The position numbers and the translations under genes were made by a program. Source: Massospora cicadina (Eukaryota; Entomophthoromycota; Entomophthoromycetes; Entomophthorales; Entomophthoraceae). Taken from it: DNA of 64,000 nucleotides. The DNA is taken from contig JAKSZP010005615.1 of NCBI GenBank assembly GCA_022478985.1, positions 1-64,000 on the forward strand, read 5' to 3'. Below, piece after piece: positions 33,840 to 44,707 of the stretch. A model generated the notes under the pieces. That model had not been told where the DNA came from. It did no database searches and saw only the letters and a program-made list of their open reading frames with translations. Each line of letters begins with the position of its first letter. The stretch's first letter is position 1.

Positions 33840-34160
33840 AAATCGAATCATAGTAACTAAAGTGATTGTTACAAGAAAGAAAAGCTTACAGCAATTCATT
33901 TTAGATCTAGTTGTTTTAATTGGAAAGTTTAATAAAATACTGATTGCCATCTATAATAATTCATAAAAGATCTAATTGATTTAATTGGTCAATCAATTTT
34001 AAAATTACTGATCGCCATCTAAAATAATTTATTTTAAATTTAATTGATTTTATTGGTTAATCTATGCAAAGTTAATATATGCTCATAATAATTTAAGCTT
34101 GTCATGCTATAATCTCATAATTGAACATACCCCCCGCCATAGGACATATATCATTTCAAA
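33840..34160. repeat. Dispersed noncoding repeat, partial copy
   Basis: Contains three subrepeats of about 65-70 bp around TACTGATTGCCATCTATAAT and AATTCATTTTAGATCTAGTTG, then GTCATGCTATAATCTCATAA and CCGCCATAGGACATAT, as in 53700-54110. 34161-34633 is AT-rich with nothing recognised. Confidence 0.55.
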
Positions 34161-34633
34161 AAAATATATATATAGGTTGAACTAAGAACCTTCTAATTTT
34201 TCAAAGTCAATTAAAAAGTGATTGTGAAGGATTTGAAGATGCAATCTTTAGTAACCTTATTTAATACATATGTCGCCTATCATGATTCAGTTAAGTTTCT
34301 CATGGGGCCCAAATGTGACTATTGACAAATTTTCAAATGCCAGGAAGTGAGAAAAAAATATTTAAATATAACATATTGTCCCAATTGTCCAAAATCACCA
34401 CAAATGTTTTTGACCTATTTTAACAAATACTATAATGCACTATAATATATATAATATTGTATCATAAGTATAAATTAATAAAAAGTATAGTATAATATGA
34501 CTCTTTAAATATTCCTATTTTGTATCTAACTCAAACCTCTACCCATGCAGCTAGGAACTTTGTTATGTGCATCGTATTCTTACATATGTCTTTTGAGCTC
34601 CAATGGTGATTTAAGTGGTTTTATATCACTTTG

Positions 34634-34638
34634 ATTTT
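34634..34638. repeat. Target site duplication of Ty3-B (left)
   Basis: ATTTT before the left LTR and again at 49067-49071 after the right LTR. The motif is AT-rich, so taken alone it is weak, but it coincides exactly with the LTR ends. Confidence 0.7.
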
Positions 34639-35365
34639 TGTCTGACAATTGCAAGTCCAATATTGTATAAAAAGTGTGTCAGATAAAAATGATATAAAAT
34701 TGGCCAAAAGAACCTGGTTGATTCCCGGTGGAACCCCTCAAATTGGGGCAACACTTCTAGTAATACTTGGGCCAAAACCATGAATTTGGGCGGTCAGATT
34801 GCACCAAATCATCGGCCAAATTTGGAAAGTCCTTCTGAGGTCCCTCCCCTTAATACAACAAATTTAATACAGCAAACACCGCGGAGACTGACCCCTTTTA
34901 TAAGGTCAGAAGGGGTCCTGCAAGGTAAAAATATTTTCATGCTCAATGATTGGGTAAAAATTTATTAAATCATTACCTCATAGTCAAATCCTACCAACAA
35001 TCTACCTTCCATCAGCTTTTTCATCAAAGTGAGGCGAGTTTTCTGAGATCTGATAGGTTGAATAACAATATTTCCTAATTTATATTTTACTAAGTAATCC
35101 AAATTTTAAACCTTGGCATATTAACTATAAAGTAATTGGCTTATCAAAAGGGTTCTCTCTTCTTTCCCCACAGTTAATAATTAAATTATATAAAATCTAA
35201 AACTTCTAGTTTCTCTATTATTTTTAGATTTATTATAAGTGGTCACATAACCCCCTTATACTTATTCTACCCTGCAGTAGATAATTGAACTTCTCTTGCA
35301 AAACATTTGTTGGAATTTAGTGTAAAACGCACCAGCTAGCACCCTAGAAAGCCTAAAATTCAACA
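34639..35365 (+). repeat. Ty3-B 5' LTR
   Basis: 727 bp; matches 48352-49066 throughout (for example CAAGGTAAAAATATTTTCATG and CTTCTCTTGCAAA.ATTTGTT) with many substitutions and small indels, so the insertion is old relative to those with nearly identical LTRs. Confidence 0.92.
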
Positions 35366-35367
35366 AG

Positions 35368-35383
35368 TGGTGCTCACTACAGT
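35368..35383 (+). other. Ty3-B primer binding site
   Basis: TGGTGCTCACTACAGT starts two bases after the 5' LTR; the same sequence follows the LTR of the TRIM-like element at 51413 and a near match follows the Ty3-A LTR. Confidence 0.75.
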
Positions 35384-35415
35384 GGGACCTGTACACCACA
35401 AAAAACAACAACAAA

Positions 35416-36820
35416 ATGGAGTTTGGTGGGGTAAGTAACCCTCACAACATCCCTGCAGAAATATACCCACAGCTAGCCACCCTTGAGCTCCAGCTAGCCA
35501 GTGCTTTGTCTCGCTTTAAAAGGCTTGAGCAGCACTCATTCTATGAACCCCTTATGAGGACAAATTTACCCCAGGTGAGGAATGTGTTGCTTCTTTCCTC
35601 TTTATGAATGAAGTTTCTTTGGAAGGAGCAACGGACCATCTTAAAATTAAGTACCTCCTTCTATATTTGAGTTATGGAACTCAGAAGATAATGGTTCACA
35701 CATAGCTACTCTCAGCACCTGGGCGGAGGTGAAGCAAACAGTCACTAAAGAATTTGGCTCCCTACAAAGTTTGAACAGGCAAAAACAGGCCTTTATGTGC
35801 TTTAGCTTACAACTGGGAGAATCAATTGCATCTTTTGCTGAATGCTTTTACATTAAAGCTCAACCTTTACTGCTTGCAAAATTCTACCCCTAGACGATGC
35901 TATTGCGGCTATATTGGCTAGCTTGGCGTTCCGTCCCTCCTTGGAAGTGCTTTTCTCTTCTTTAAAGCGTTCTTTCAAAAATGTATGAGATATCAAGGAA
36001 TCCTAACTAGCGTTGGCTGATATCTATGAACTTGATCCTATGCAAGGGTCTCTGAGCCAAGCATCTATGCCAACTCATTGTACTATGCTACAGCTGCTTC
36101 CCTCTGGAAACCTGCTCCTGAAGAGTTGCCATCAAAAACTGCTTCTTCTTCCCATAACAATAATCAGATGGAAATGGCTGTGATGGGGCAATTCTCTCAC
36201 TATCTTCAGCTCAAAAAATCCCAGTTGGTGAAAGCAGTCGTTTCTTTGCCTTGCCCCTCTTTTTCTCCAGAGTGGTCTTCCCAAGTGGTTCCAAACCTGC
36301 TCCTAAGCCTAAACCCCTTTCTCAGGTGGTAATCGCCCCCATTAACAATGGGTTAAATGACCAGGTCACAAAAGCTAAACGCATGCTTCACAAACTCACA
36401 CAGTCACTGACTGGCCCAAAGCTGGCTTAGATAAAGCATCCACCTCCATGACACTATCTCCTTCAACCTCTCATCCAGCTAACTAGTCTGAAACCTGTCT
36501 CCATGAGGCAGCAAAAACCCACTAATAAGAAGGTTGAAACTCGGGCTTTAATAATTCCAAAACCTCCTCCAAAAGTTAATAAGGTGGAGGAGAAACCCTA
36601 GGACTTAATATGTGCTAAGGGAAGTCCTGAACCTACTTCACCACATATGGGCTCTCAAACATGCATCAATAACCCCTCTAATGACGAATCTGAAGGGGGT
36701 GGCGAAGATATGAGTCATTATGTTTTAGGAGCCCCAGATGAAGTGTAGGTACCTGACCAATTGAGCTTGGAGAGAGTGGGTTGGGCTAAGATCCTCCACC
36801 AAACTTATCTCCGACAAGTG
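35416..36820 (+). pseudogene. Ty3-B Gag (degraded)
   Basis: ATG at 35416 opens MEFGGVSNPHNIPAEIYPQL and ATLELQLASALSRFKRLEQ. The frame then breaks repeatedly, but AEVKQTVTKEFGS.QSLNRQ and QAFMCFSLQLGESIASFAE (about 35730-35850) match the Ty3-A capsid block (TWAQVKTALIKEFGS .. GESIQEFAKRFYHKA). A Lys/Pro-rich region follows to about 36700. No knuckle or collagen-like segment is readable. Ty3-C is inserted near its end. Confidence 0.7.
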
Positions 36821-36825
36821 TTGAG

Positions 36826-38462
36826 TGTAAGTCCTGGGGACCAGCCCTTGCAACTGGATAGGAATCAGCACCCCTTCCAGATGAAAAGGGGCCCCAAGGC
36901 TCAGTGGACCCTCTGTCACAGCTGGGCGACCTAGCCCATGTGATAGATGAGCGCTGGGTGATGGTTTTCCCACCCAAAATTTATCCCACTCCCACCTTTT
37001 CCCCCTCATCTACCCTGGTAAGTTTGATAGAAAGGGTCTGCAGGGAGATTGCAAACTTCAGGGGGCATGGAGAGGCCCTTGGACCACCCACCCCCAGGCA
37101 AACCATATAAAATTTTGGAAAAATGGCAATTCCCAACATTGGAGCCCAGCCAGCAAATTTTGGTCTGGGGGAGCCAGCCCAGACTGGTCTGCTTTGGAAA
37201 TCAGATCGGAATACAGCTCAGATCGCAAAAGTGGTCTTAAACAACTCGGATCAGCTGCCCCAATGCTCTGAAATGGATCAAGGGAGGTCAGATTGCACGA
37301 GTAGCCCAATCAAGGGATCAGCTCAAATTGCAAATGATCTGATCCAAGGACCCCTGCCCCGGGATAAATCCAGCCCATCTGAGCCATGTGAACAGGCTGA
37401 CTTGGGCCATCAGGACCCAGATCAGTAGTATTGACTTGGTTTGGCCCCAAGAATCTGGGAAAATCTGCAAAAATTTTCTAGACTTTTTTTAAAATCAGGA
37501 GCAGCCTTCTACCCCCCTCCAAACCAGCAAACCAAATCCCTTCAACAACCCCTGAATAACCAATCCCTCGATATCTCCCCCAGGCATTCAGCTCAGTTTA
37601 AAAAAGGCAACTTCCCTACCTGGGGGTAGTTGTCAGTTCATTCTCTTTCCTTTCATTCAATAATATCCAAATTATCCATCTAGCTTGCCACGGGCTCCAT
37701 CTATCTCTTAAAATTTTAAAAAAATCTGCTGTTTGATCTGATGAAACGTGCCATTGCCCAAATCCTCCTGCCAATGTTCGCTGACTGTATTATCTGGTTG
37801 CTCAATCTTGCCACACGGCAGAGGATTGTAAACGTGATAATCCGCTTCACCCCTAATGACAAACCCACTGCTTCATTTATTTTAATGCATCCATTTAATG
37901 GAGACCCTTCAATCCATTTGTTCGCTGAGTCTGCAAAAACTGCTCCCCAGCTAGAGCAGCCCCTGGGCATCCCTGGACCACCACATGTGGGCTTGGCTTC
38001 CATAGCCACCTCTGCTACCACTGGCCCAGCCCACCAGCAGGACCTAGAGCGTCCCCTCCAGGGGAAGCTCAGTCCCAACCCCTCTTAAGGGTCTTACTAT
38101 ACCTCTTCATACATCTCAAATCACATGGCGTCCTCTGTGCCATCCCTCACTGGCGCGCAAGCCCCCTACCCAAATCTGAAGGCCAGCAGCTGTGAACCCT
38201 GGAGGAGTTGTTGTCCTCCCTGCCTCTCCCACCCTTGGGGTTTCCCCCACAAGACTCGCGGTTGCCCCCAATGCAACCATCTGGTTTGCCTTGGAGGCCT
38301 TCATTACATTACTGAACTTTTACTTTCCTCACATCTCCCATAGAACCCCACTTCTTTTAGTCTCTCAGACCGCTATGCCTTTGGCATTCTGGGGCCTCCA
38401 CTGGGTGCTTGCGCACCCCAACTGGGAGCCCAGTCTAGTTCTTCTTAGCTGAATCCATAACA
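36826..38462 (+). repeat. Ty3-C 5' LTR
   Basis: 1637 bp, TGTAAGTCC.. to ..CCATAACA. About 37010-37440 is nearly identical to the partner LTR, while the part from about 37700 to 38000 differs at many positions; see findings. Unusually long and rich in short open frames in both strands, none recognisable except the Pol extension copy at its start. Confidence 0.92.
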
Positions 38463-38480
38463 TAATGAACCAACCGCTAA
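38463..38480 (+). other. Ty3-C putative primer region (non-TGG)
   Basis: TAATGAACCAACCGCTAA follows the LTR directly and includes the ATG (38465) of the first open frame. It matches the Ty3-D counterpart TAATTGACCAACCATTA, which argues for conserved function, but lacks the usual TGG. Confidence 0.4.
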
Positions 38481-39430
38481 TCTCAGCCTTCTCCGCCCTC
38501 CTCGCTGGGACAGGTGATGCGCTGGCCTACGCCCTCACTCTGAATGTACTCTCCTTCTGTGACCTGGCCTTCTCCTGCTGGTTGGTGGCCTCATTCATCC
38601 AGACCTGCCTCCAGGCCCTGCTGAATTGGTCCCCACCCCACCAAGCACCAATGGAGAGCGACACCCCATCAGTTAATGCAATGGAGTTGGGGGTTCCCCC
38701 TGTCCCTTCTGATGAGGTGGACGATCAAATCCTGGGCGTCCTGGCAGAGCTCCAGGTGCGCCTCACTGCTGATGGTGAAAAATCCCCACTTCCCTCTGAT
38801 GCACAGCAGAGCCTGGCCCTCCTTGACGCCCTGGATGGAGATGCCCATCATTGGGTCAGGGAACTGCTTTGCTCTGCTGCCAAGTTGGGAAACCCCACCC
38901 CCTTGTTGGCATTGGTCACCTCAGCAGTCCAGGCCCCTGAGTCGAGACTGGCGCGCCTCCTCCACTTGTTTACCTTGGGACAGACAGCCATAGACCTACC
39001 CTCTCTGATTGAGGCCTCTGCAGTCCTGGATCCAACTGTACCCATCCCTGCTGAAATTGCCATCTCCGCATTCCGCGCTGCCTTGGACCCCACTGCGGCG
39101 GCCCACACAGCTTGGGACCCCCTCCCTGGATCCTAAGAGGTTGCGTTCTCTGTGGCCCATGCAATTGGGGCCAGGACCTTGCACAACCCGCATGTCCCAT
39201 CGCCGCCCCTGAGGCACACCATACCACACATCCCCCTGCCAGTGGTCGCAGCCAAGGGAAGCGCCCCCTGGTCTAGCTGCCCTCTGCTCCCCCTCAGTGG
39301 CTGTCTCGGGTACCTCTCCCTCAGGGGAACCCCTTGCCTATAGTACTGCCTGCCCCCAGCCCAGATCAGTAGGCTGGATCGTTGGGCCCCCAGTGTTTGG
39401 AGCCTGCTCGGTGTGGTTAAATCACTCCCT
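38465..39430 (+). pseudogene. Ty3-C Gag-like protein
   Basis: ATG at 38465 gives a 223-residue open frame. Residues about 17-50 are strongly hydrophobic (ALTLNVLSFCDLAFSCWLVA), followed by an acidic, Leu/Ala-rich helical region (DDQILGVLAELQVRLTADGE; LGQTAIDLPSLIEASAVL). After a stop at 39134 a Pro-rich stretch continues. Position between LTR and protease makes it the gag gene by order; no capsid motif or CCHC knuckle is visible, so this is not a sequence-based identification. Confidence 0.5.
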
Positions 39431-39830
39431 TGGGTGACCCCTCCTCCCTCCCTGAAGAGAGTGGAGCAGGTGTACATATTGACTCTCATCTACCCATATG
39501 GGACAAGGAAGTGGTAGAGACCCCAGATCAGCCGCACCTCACCCTTGTACCCCCAGGCCAATCTCTCCTGATGTTGGGTCATGGCCCCTCCTTGGGTGCC
39601 CTCTCTCTGGCTCATCCCAATAAAGAGGACCAAGAATACTTCTTGTTTCCTATTTCTTTTCCCTCAGATTCAGGAGAAATCACAGTGAAAGCCCTTCTTG
39701 ACACTGGGGCGGTGGGTAACTTTATCAATCTTGGCGTGGCACAGTCCTTGGACTTAATGATGGAGGAAGCTTCTTCCATCCTGGGCGCCTCGTCAGAGTC
39801 CATGATGTCCTACCGCATCTGACGTCCATT
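39430..39830 (+). pseudogene. Ty3-C protease domain
   Basis: Open frame of 130 residues with a retropepsin active site VKALLDTGAVGNFINLGVAQ. DTGA is intact, compared with DTRA in Ty3-D. It would process the polyprotein. After a stop at about 39820 the text continues (FTNHFSAVQDLLYPIILG-like) into reverse transcriptase. Confidence 0.78.
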
Positions 39831-39960
39831 GCACTTCTCAGTTCATGACTTTGGGTTCACTAACCACTTCTCAGCGGTGCAGGACTTGCTCTACCCTATA
39901 ATTTTGGGGGTGGTCTTGTGGCGCTGACAACAAGTTCACATCAATCTTTCAACCAACTCC

Positions 39961-41520
39961 TTGTTGTTCAAAAACCTCAAGTTGAGTGGTGAGTTTCCCT
40001 TGCTAAAGACCCTTCCCCAGGGCACATCCCTTGGTTCCATCCCCTCACCAGATCCCATCCTAGTTGACCTCCCTCCAGACTTTCCCTCCTTCCTAGCCCC
40101 ATATAAGGACATCTTTAGCATGTCACTGGCATCCAAGCTCCCTTCACACTCTGAATATGACTTGACATTCCAGATGACAGTTGACCTAGTCAAGATTAAC
40201 TGCCCCCTATACCCCTATACTGAGGAAGAGGATAGGGCTCTGGGCAGTTGGCTGGACGAGATTTTAGAGAAAGGGTGGCTCATCAAGAAGTCTTCCCCAG
40301 TCGCCTCCCCCATAGTTTTCACCAGGAAAGCAGATGGGTCCCTACACCCCTGCGTTGACTATGGTCACCTCAACAACATCACCATCCCTTACCCATACCA
40401 CTTACCCTTAGAGACGAGCATCGCCAGTCCATTGCCAAGTCTCACATCTTCTCAAAGTTGGACTTGGTGAACGCCTTCAATCAGGTGAGGGTGGCGAGGG
40501 GACAGGAGTGGCTCACGGCCATCCGCACTTGTTGGGGGCTTTTCCAGTTCAGAGTGATGCCATTTGACTTGAAAAATGCGCCAGCCACCTTCCAAAGCCT
40601 CATTGACAATGGGTTGGGGGACTTGCGCTTCTCATGCGCGGTGGCCTATATTGATGACACTTTGGTCCATTCCCCCACCCCTGAACAGCACTCCAGGGAC
40701 TTTGAAGTGGTAGTGGCAGCCCTCCACAAGGCAGGGCTATTCGTTAAACCCTCAAAGTGCGAATTCTTCAGGACCGGTTGTTTTCCTAGGGAATCATGTC
40801 CTTAAGGACGGATATGCTGTCCCACTGCAAGCTGGAGGCTATTCAGTCCTGGCCTACCTTAACCACTCAAAAACAACTTTGCAGCTTTCTTGGCACCATC
40901 ACCTTTCTGAAGAAATTTTCCTCCACTCTTGCCCAACTGGAAGCACCCCTGCACCCCCTCACTGGGAAGAACGCCCCCTTTAAATGGTCTCCTGAGTGCC
41001 AGCAGGCCTTTGAGGCTATCAAGGAGGTGTTTCTCACAGCCCCCGTCCTGCGGCATGCTGACACTTCCTGCCCATTCATAGTAGCCTGCAATGCCTCGTC
41101 AGTGGCAGTGGGTGCCGTGCTGCTACAGGAGCATGAGGGAGCTGAGCACCTAGTGGCCTATTACTCCCAGAAGTTTACCGCAACAAAGCAAGCGTAGCTG
41201 ATATATGATAAGGAGCTAGCGGCGATGGCATGGTCACTCACCCACTGGTGATACCTCCTGCAGGGCGCCCTGCATAAAATTACCGTTCAGATGGACCATA
41301 AAGCCCTGCTCTACTACCGCAAACCTTAGAAGCTAGGACACTGGCAAACTCGCACATATCAAGACCTCTGTGGGTTCCATTTTAAGTACGCATTCATTAA
41401 AGGTCCCCTGAACGTTTTGCTGGACATGCTCAGCCATAACCCCTCCCTGTTCCCCAATGGGGAGGAAGACCCATTAGACCTTATGACAGTAGTGCCCCCC
41501 TACTGTATACTTTGCTGATG
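39961..41520 (+). pseudogene. Ty3-C reverse transcriptase and RNase H
   Basis: Frames at 39961-40470, 40458-40805 and 40796-41197 together give VKINCPLYPYTEEEDRAL, SPVASPIVFTRKADGSLHPC, DLVNAFNQVRVARGQEWLTA, LFQFRVMPFDLKNAPATFQ and an intact VAYIDDTLVH active site (about 40645). The connection KQLCSFLGTITFLKKF follows, then RNase H with FIVACNASSVAVGAVLLQEH and LVAYYSQKFTATKQA. Downstream remnants (QMDHKALLYY, ..LDMLSHNPS..) reach 41440. Overlapping frames mark two frameshifts; a stop follows 41197. Confidence 0.88.
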
Positions 41521-41609
41521 TAGACCCTGACACTCCACTCCTCCAATGTGTCCTCACTTCTCAAACCTGCTGCCCTGAAGGAATTGAGCTCTTTACTGAC
41601 TTAGAGGCC

Positions 41610-43349
41610 ATGCGCCACAAGAGAACTCCATATACCTTGCAGGATGGAACAATCTGGTTCCATGATCAGGTTTGGATTCCTCCTTCCCTACGCAGCCATG
41701 TCATTGAGGAACACCATGTCCCCCAGACTGTCAGCCACCCCGGTATCAAAAAGTGTGCAGATCTCATAAAGAGAACCTATAATTGGCCTGGGCCCTTAAA
41801 GGACATTCCTAATTGAATATCTCGTTGTGTCACCTGCACCCAGGCAAAATTGAATCGTTCTGGGAAGAAGGGACTGTTACACCCCTTGCAGCAGGCTTAG
41901 GGGCCATGGACATCAGTCTCAGTGGACTTCATCGTGGAGCTCCCACCCTCCTGTGGCTCTGATGTGGTAATGGTAGTCATAGACTGATTTACCAAGTTTG
42001 CACTCTTCATCCCCTGCCTCTCTTCTATTATGGTGGTGGAGGCCGCAAATTTATTTGTCAACCATGTCTTCACCATGTTTGGTCTCCCAAGGAGATAGTG
42101 AGTAACAGGGGACCCCAGTTCATGGCTCAGTCCTGGAAAGAGTTGTTGGCCCTCCTTCGCATCAAGCCCTGTAGATCCGCTGCCTACCACCCCCAGTCCG
42201 ATGAGCAGACCAAGCAGGTGAACCAGGTACTGGAGCAGTACTTGCATTGCTATGCAACGGCCTCACAAGACACCTGGGCCAAGGACCTACCCCTAGAACA
42301 GTTCGCATACAACAGCTCCCTCCATTCCTCAACTGGCTTCTCTCCCTTTGAGGCCATTCTGGGGTATAGCCCCTCTTTCCATATTGGTTCCCAACTCTCC
42401 TCAGCAGTTCCCGCCGCCATGGACCACATAAGCTCTTTCCAAGAGATGCACAACCTGGTTCACAAACACTTGACAAAGTCCATCAAGGACTTTAAGAAGC
42501 TCGCTGATCAGAAGCATCTTTTGGGGCATAAGATCATGGTTGGTTCCCTTGTCATGTTAGATACCTGCAACCTCCCCTGAAAGCCCCTACTTGCAAGCCT
42601 GCAGCCAAATTCTCAGGACCCTTTGAGGTTGAGAAGGATTTAAGCAACGGAGCCTACTGCCTGAGACTGCCCGCACAATGGAAGCAGCACGATGTCTTCC
42701 ACACCTTTCTCCTAACCCCCTTCAAGGGGAAAGGCCAACATCCTCCAAGCCAATTGTCATCGGAGAATCCCAGGAAATGGAGGTAGAGGCCATTGTAGCT
42801 TCCTGAAGGTCCTGCCAATCAATTCAGTACTTGGTCACCTGGAAAGGTTACCCCTCATATGAAAACAGCTGGGTGAACGCTTGCAATTGTACAAACTGCA
42901 AGGACCTGATAGAGGAATTCCATGCCTCCCACCTGACAGCCCCCCGCCCTCCCCAGAAGATTGTGGCCATTCTGGCCATAAGGTTACTGGAGCGCCACAA
43001 TAACTATGCTTTGGTCCATGCCCCTGGGGGTGGAATCCTCCCTGTCAAAAAAGGAAAGGGTAGTGTAAGTCCAGGTGACCAGTCCTTGCAACTGGATAGG
43101 GATCAGCACCCCTTCCAGATGAAAAGGGGCCCCAAGGATCGAGTGGACCCTCTGTCACAGCTGGGCAACCTAGCTTATGTGATATATGAGCGCTGGGTGA
43201 TGGCTTTCCCACCCAAAGATATCCCACTCCCACCTTTTCCCCCCTCATCTACCCTGGTAAGTTTGATAGAAAGGGTCTGCAGGGAGATTGCAAACTTCAG
43301 GGGGCATGGAGAGGCCCTTGGACCACCCACCCCCAGGCAAACCATATAA
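41610..43349 (+). pseudogene. Ty3-C integrase, chromodomain and Pol tail
   Basis: Zinc domain: VIEEHHVPQTVSHPGIKKC and, after a stop, CVTCTQAKLN. Catalytic domain: GPWTSVSVDFIVELPPS, SNRGPQFMAQSWKELL, and HPQSDEQTKQVNQVLEQYL, where GQTE of Ty3-D reads EQTK, so the catalytic Glu is lost. Then QFAYNSSLHSSTGFSPFEA. Chromodomain: IQYLVTWKGYPSYENSWVNA (about 42820-42880), which in family members binds modified histone. The frame 42831-43349 runs through the polypurine tract at 43047-43063 and into the LTR, ending at 43349. Stops include a TGA at the Arg of VVID(R)FTKF. Confidence 0.87.
43047..43063 (+). other. Ty3-C polypurine tract
   Basis: AAAAAAGGAAAGGGTAG immediately before the 3' LTR start TGTAAGTCC; same core as in Ty3-D. 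Confidence 0.85.
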
Positions 43350-44702
43350 AATTTTGGAAAAATGGCAATTCCCAACATTGGAGCCCAGCCAGCAAATTTT
43401 GGTCTGGGGGAGCCAGCCCAGACTGGTCTGCTTTGGAAATCAGATCGGAATACAGCTCAGATCGCAAAAGTGGTCTTAAACAACTCGGATCAGCTGCCCC
43501 AATGCTCTGAAATGGATCAAGGGAGGTCAGATTGCACGAGTAGCCCAATCAAGGGATCAGCTCAAATTGCAAATGATCTGATCCAAAGACCCCTGCCTCC
43601 CGGGATAAATCCAGCCCATCTGAGCCATGTGAACAGGCTGACTTGGGCCATCAGGACCCAGATCAGTAGTATTGACTTGGTTTGGCCCCAAGAATCTGGG
43701 AAAATTTGCAAAAATTTTCTAGACTTTTCTAAAATCAGGGGCAGCCTTCTACCCCCCTCCAAACCAGCAAACCAAATCCCTTCACCAACCCCTGAATAAC
43801 CAATCCCTCGATATTTCCCCCAGGCATTCAGCTCAGTTTAAAAAAGGCAACTTCCCTACCTGGGGGCAGTTGTCAGTTCATTCTCTTTCCTTTCATTCAA
43901 TAAAATCCAAATTATCATTCTATCTTGCCACGGGCTCCATCTACCTCTTAAAATTTTAAAAAAAAATCTGCTGTTTGATATGATGAAACATGCTGTCACC
44001 CAAATCCTCCTGCTGATGTTTGCCAACTGGTTTATCTGGTCACTTGATCCTGCCACGTGGCAGCAGATCATAGACGCAATAATCTACTTTGCCCCAATGA
44101 CAAACCTGCTGCTTCGTTCATTTTCATGCATCCATTTAATGGAGACCTTCCATTTATTTGGTCGCCAAGTCTGCCAAAACTTCTCCCCAGCTAGAGCAGC
44201 CCCCAGGCATCCCTGGCCCACCACGCGTGGGTTTGGCTTCCATAGCCACCTCTGCCACTGCTAGCCCAGCCCACCAGTGGGACCTAGAGCGTCCCCTCCG
44301 GGTTAATCTCAGTCCCAACCCCTCAAAGGGGTCTTACTATACCTCTTCATACATCCCAAATCACATGGCGGCCTCTGTGCCATCCCTCACTGGTGCGCAA
44401 GCCCCCTACCTGAATCCAAAGGCCAGCAACTGTGAACCCTGGAGGAGTCATCATCCTCCCTGCCTCTCCCGCCCTTGGGGTTGCCCCCGCAAGACTTGCG
44501 GTTGCCCCCAATGCAACCATCTGGTTTGCCTTGGGGGCCTTCAGTATGTTACTGAACTTTTACTTTTCTCACATCTCCCATAGAACCCCACTTCTTTTAG
44601 TCGCTCAGACCGCTATGCATTTGGCATTCTGGGGCCTCCACTGGGTGTTTGCGCACCCCGACTGGGAGCCCAGTCTAGTTCTTCTTAGCTGAATCCATGA
44701 CA
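43064..44702 (+). repeat. Ty3-C 3' LTR
   Basis: 1639-bp partner of 36826-38462 with the same ends. Its first about 290 bases encode the C-terminal Pol extension (..LGNLAYVIYERWVMAFPPKD..). Confidence 0.92.
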
Positions 44703-44707
44703 TTAAG

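Larger units (their letters stand above)
36826..44702 (+). mobile_element. Ty3-C: chromodomain Ty3 retrotransposon nested in Ty3-B
   Basis: LTRs 36826-38462 and 43064-44702 with near-matching 5-bp borders (TTGAG at 36821-36825, TTAAG at 44703-44707). Internal region 38463-43063 holds gag-like, protease, reverse transcriptase, RNase H, integrase and chromodomain sequences in plus orientation. It is a close relative of Ty3-D in LTR ends, primer region, polypurine tract and Pol sequence. The element is more GC-rich than the surrounding Ty3-B. Frames contain several stops. Confidence 0.92.

Noticed and set aside
37058..43548. Identical 83-codon minus-strand open frames in both Ty3-C LTRs (37058-37309 and 43297-43548)
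   Set aside because: Identity follows from the LTRs being nearly identical in this patch, not from independent conservation; no recognisable domain.
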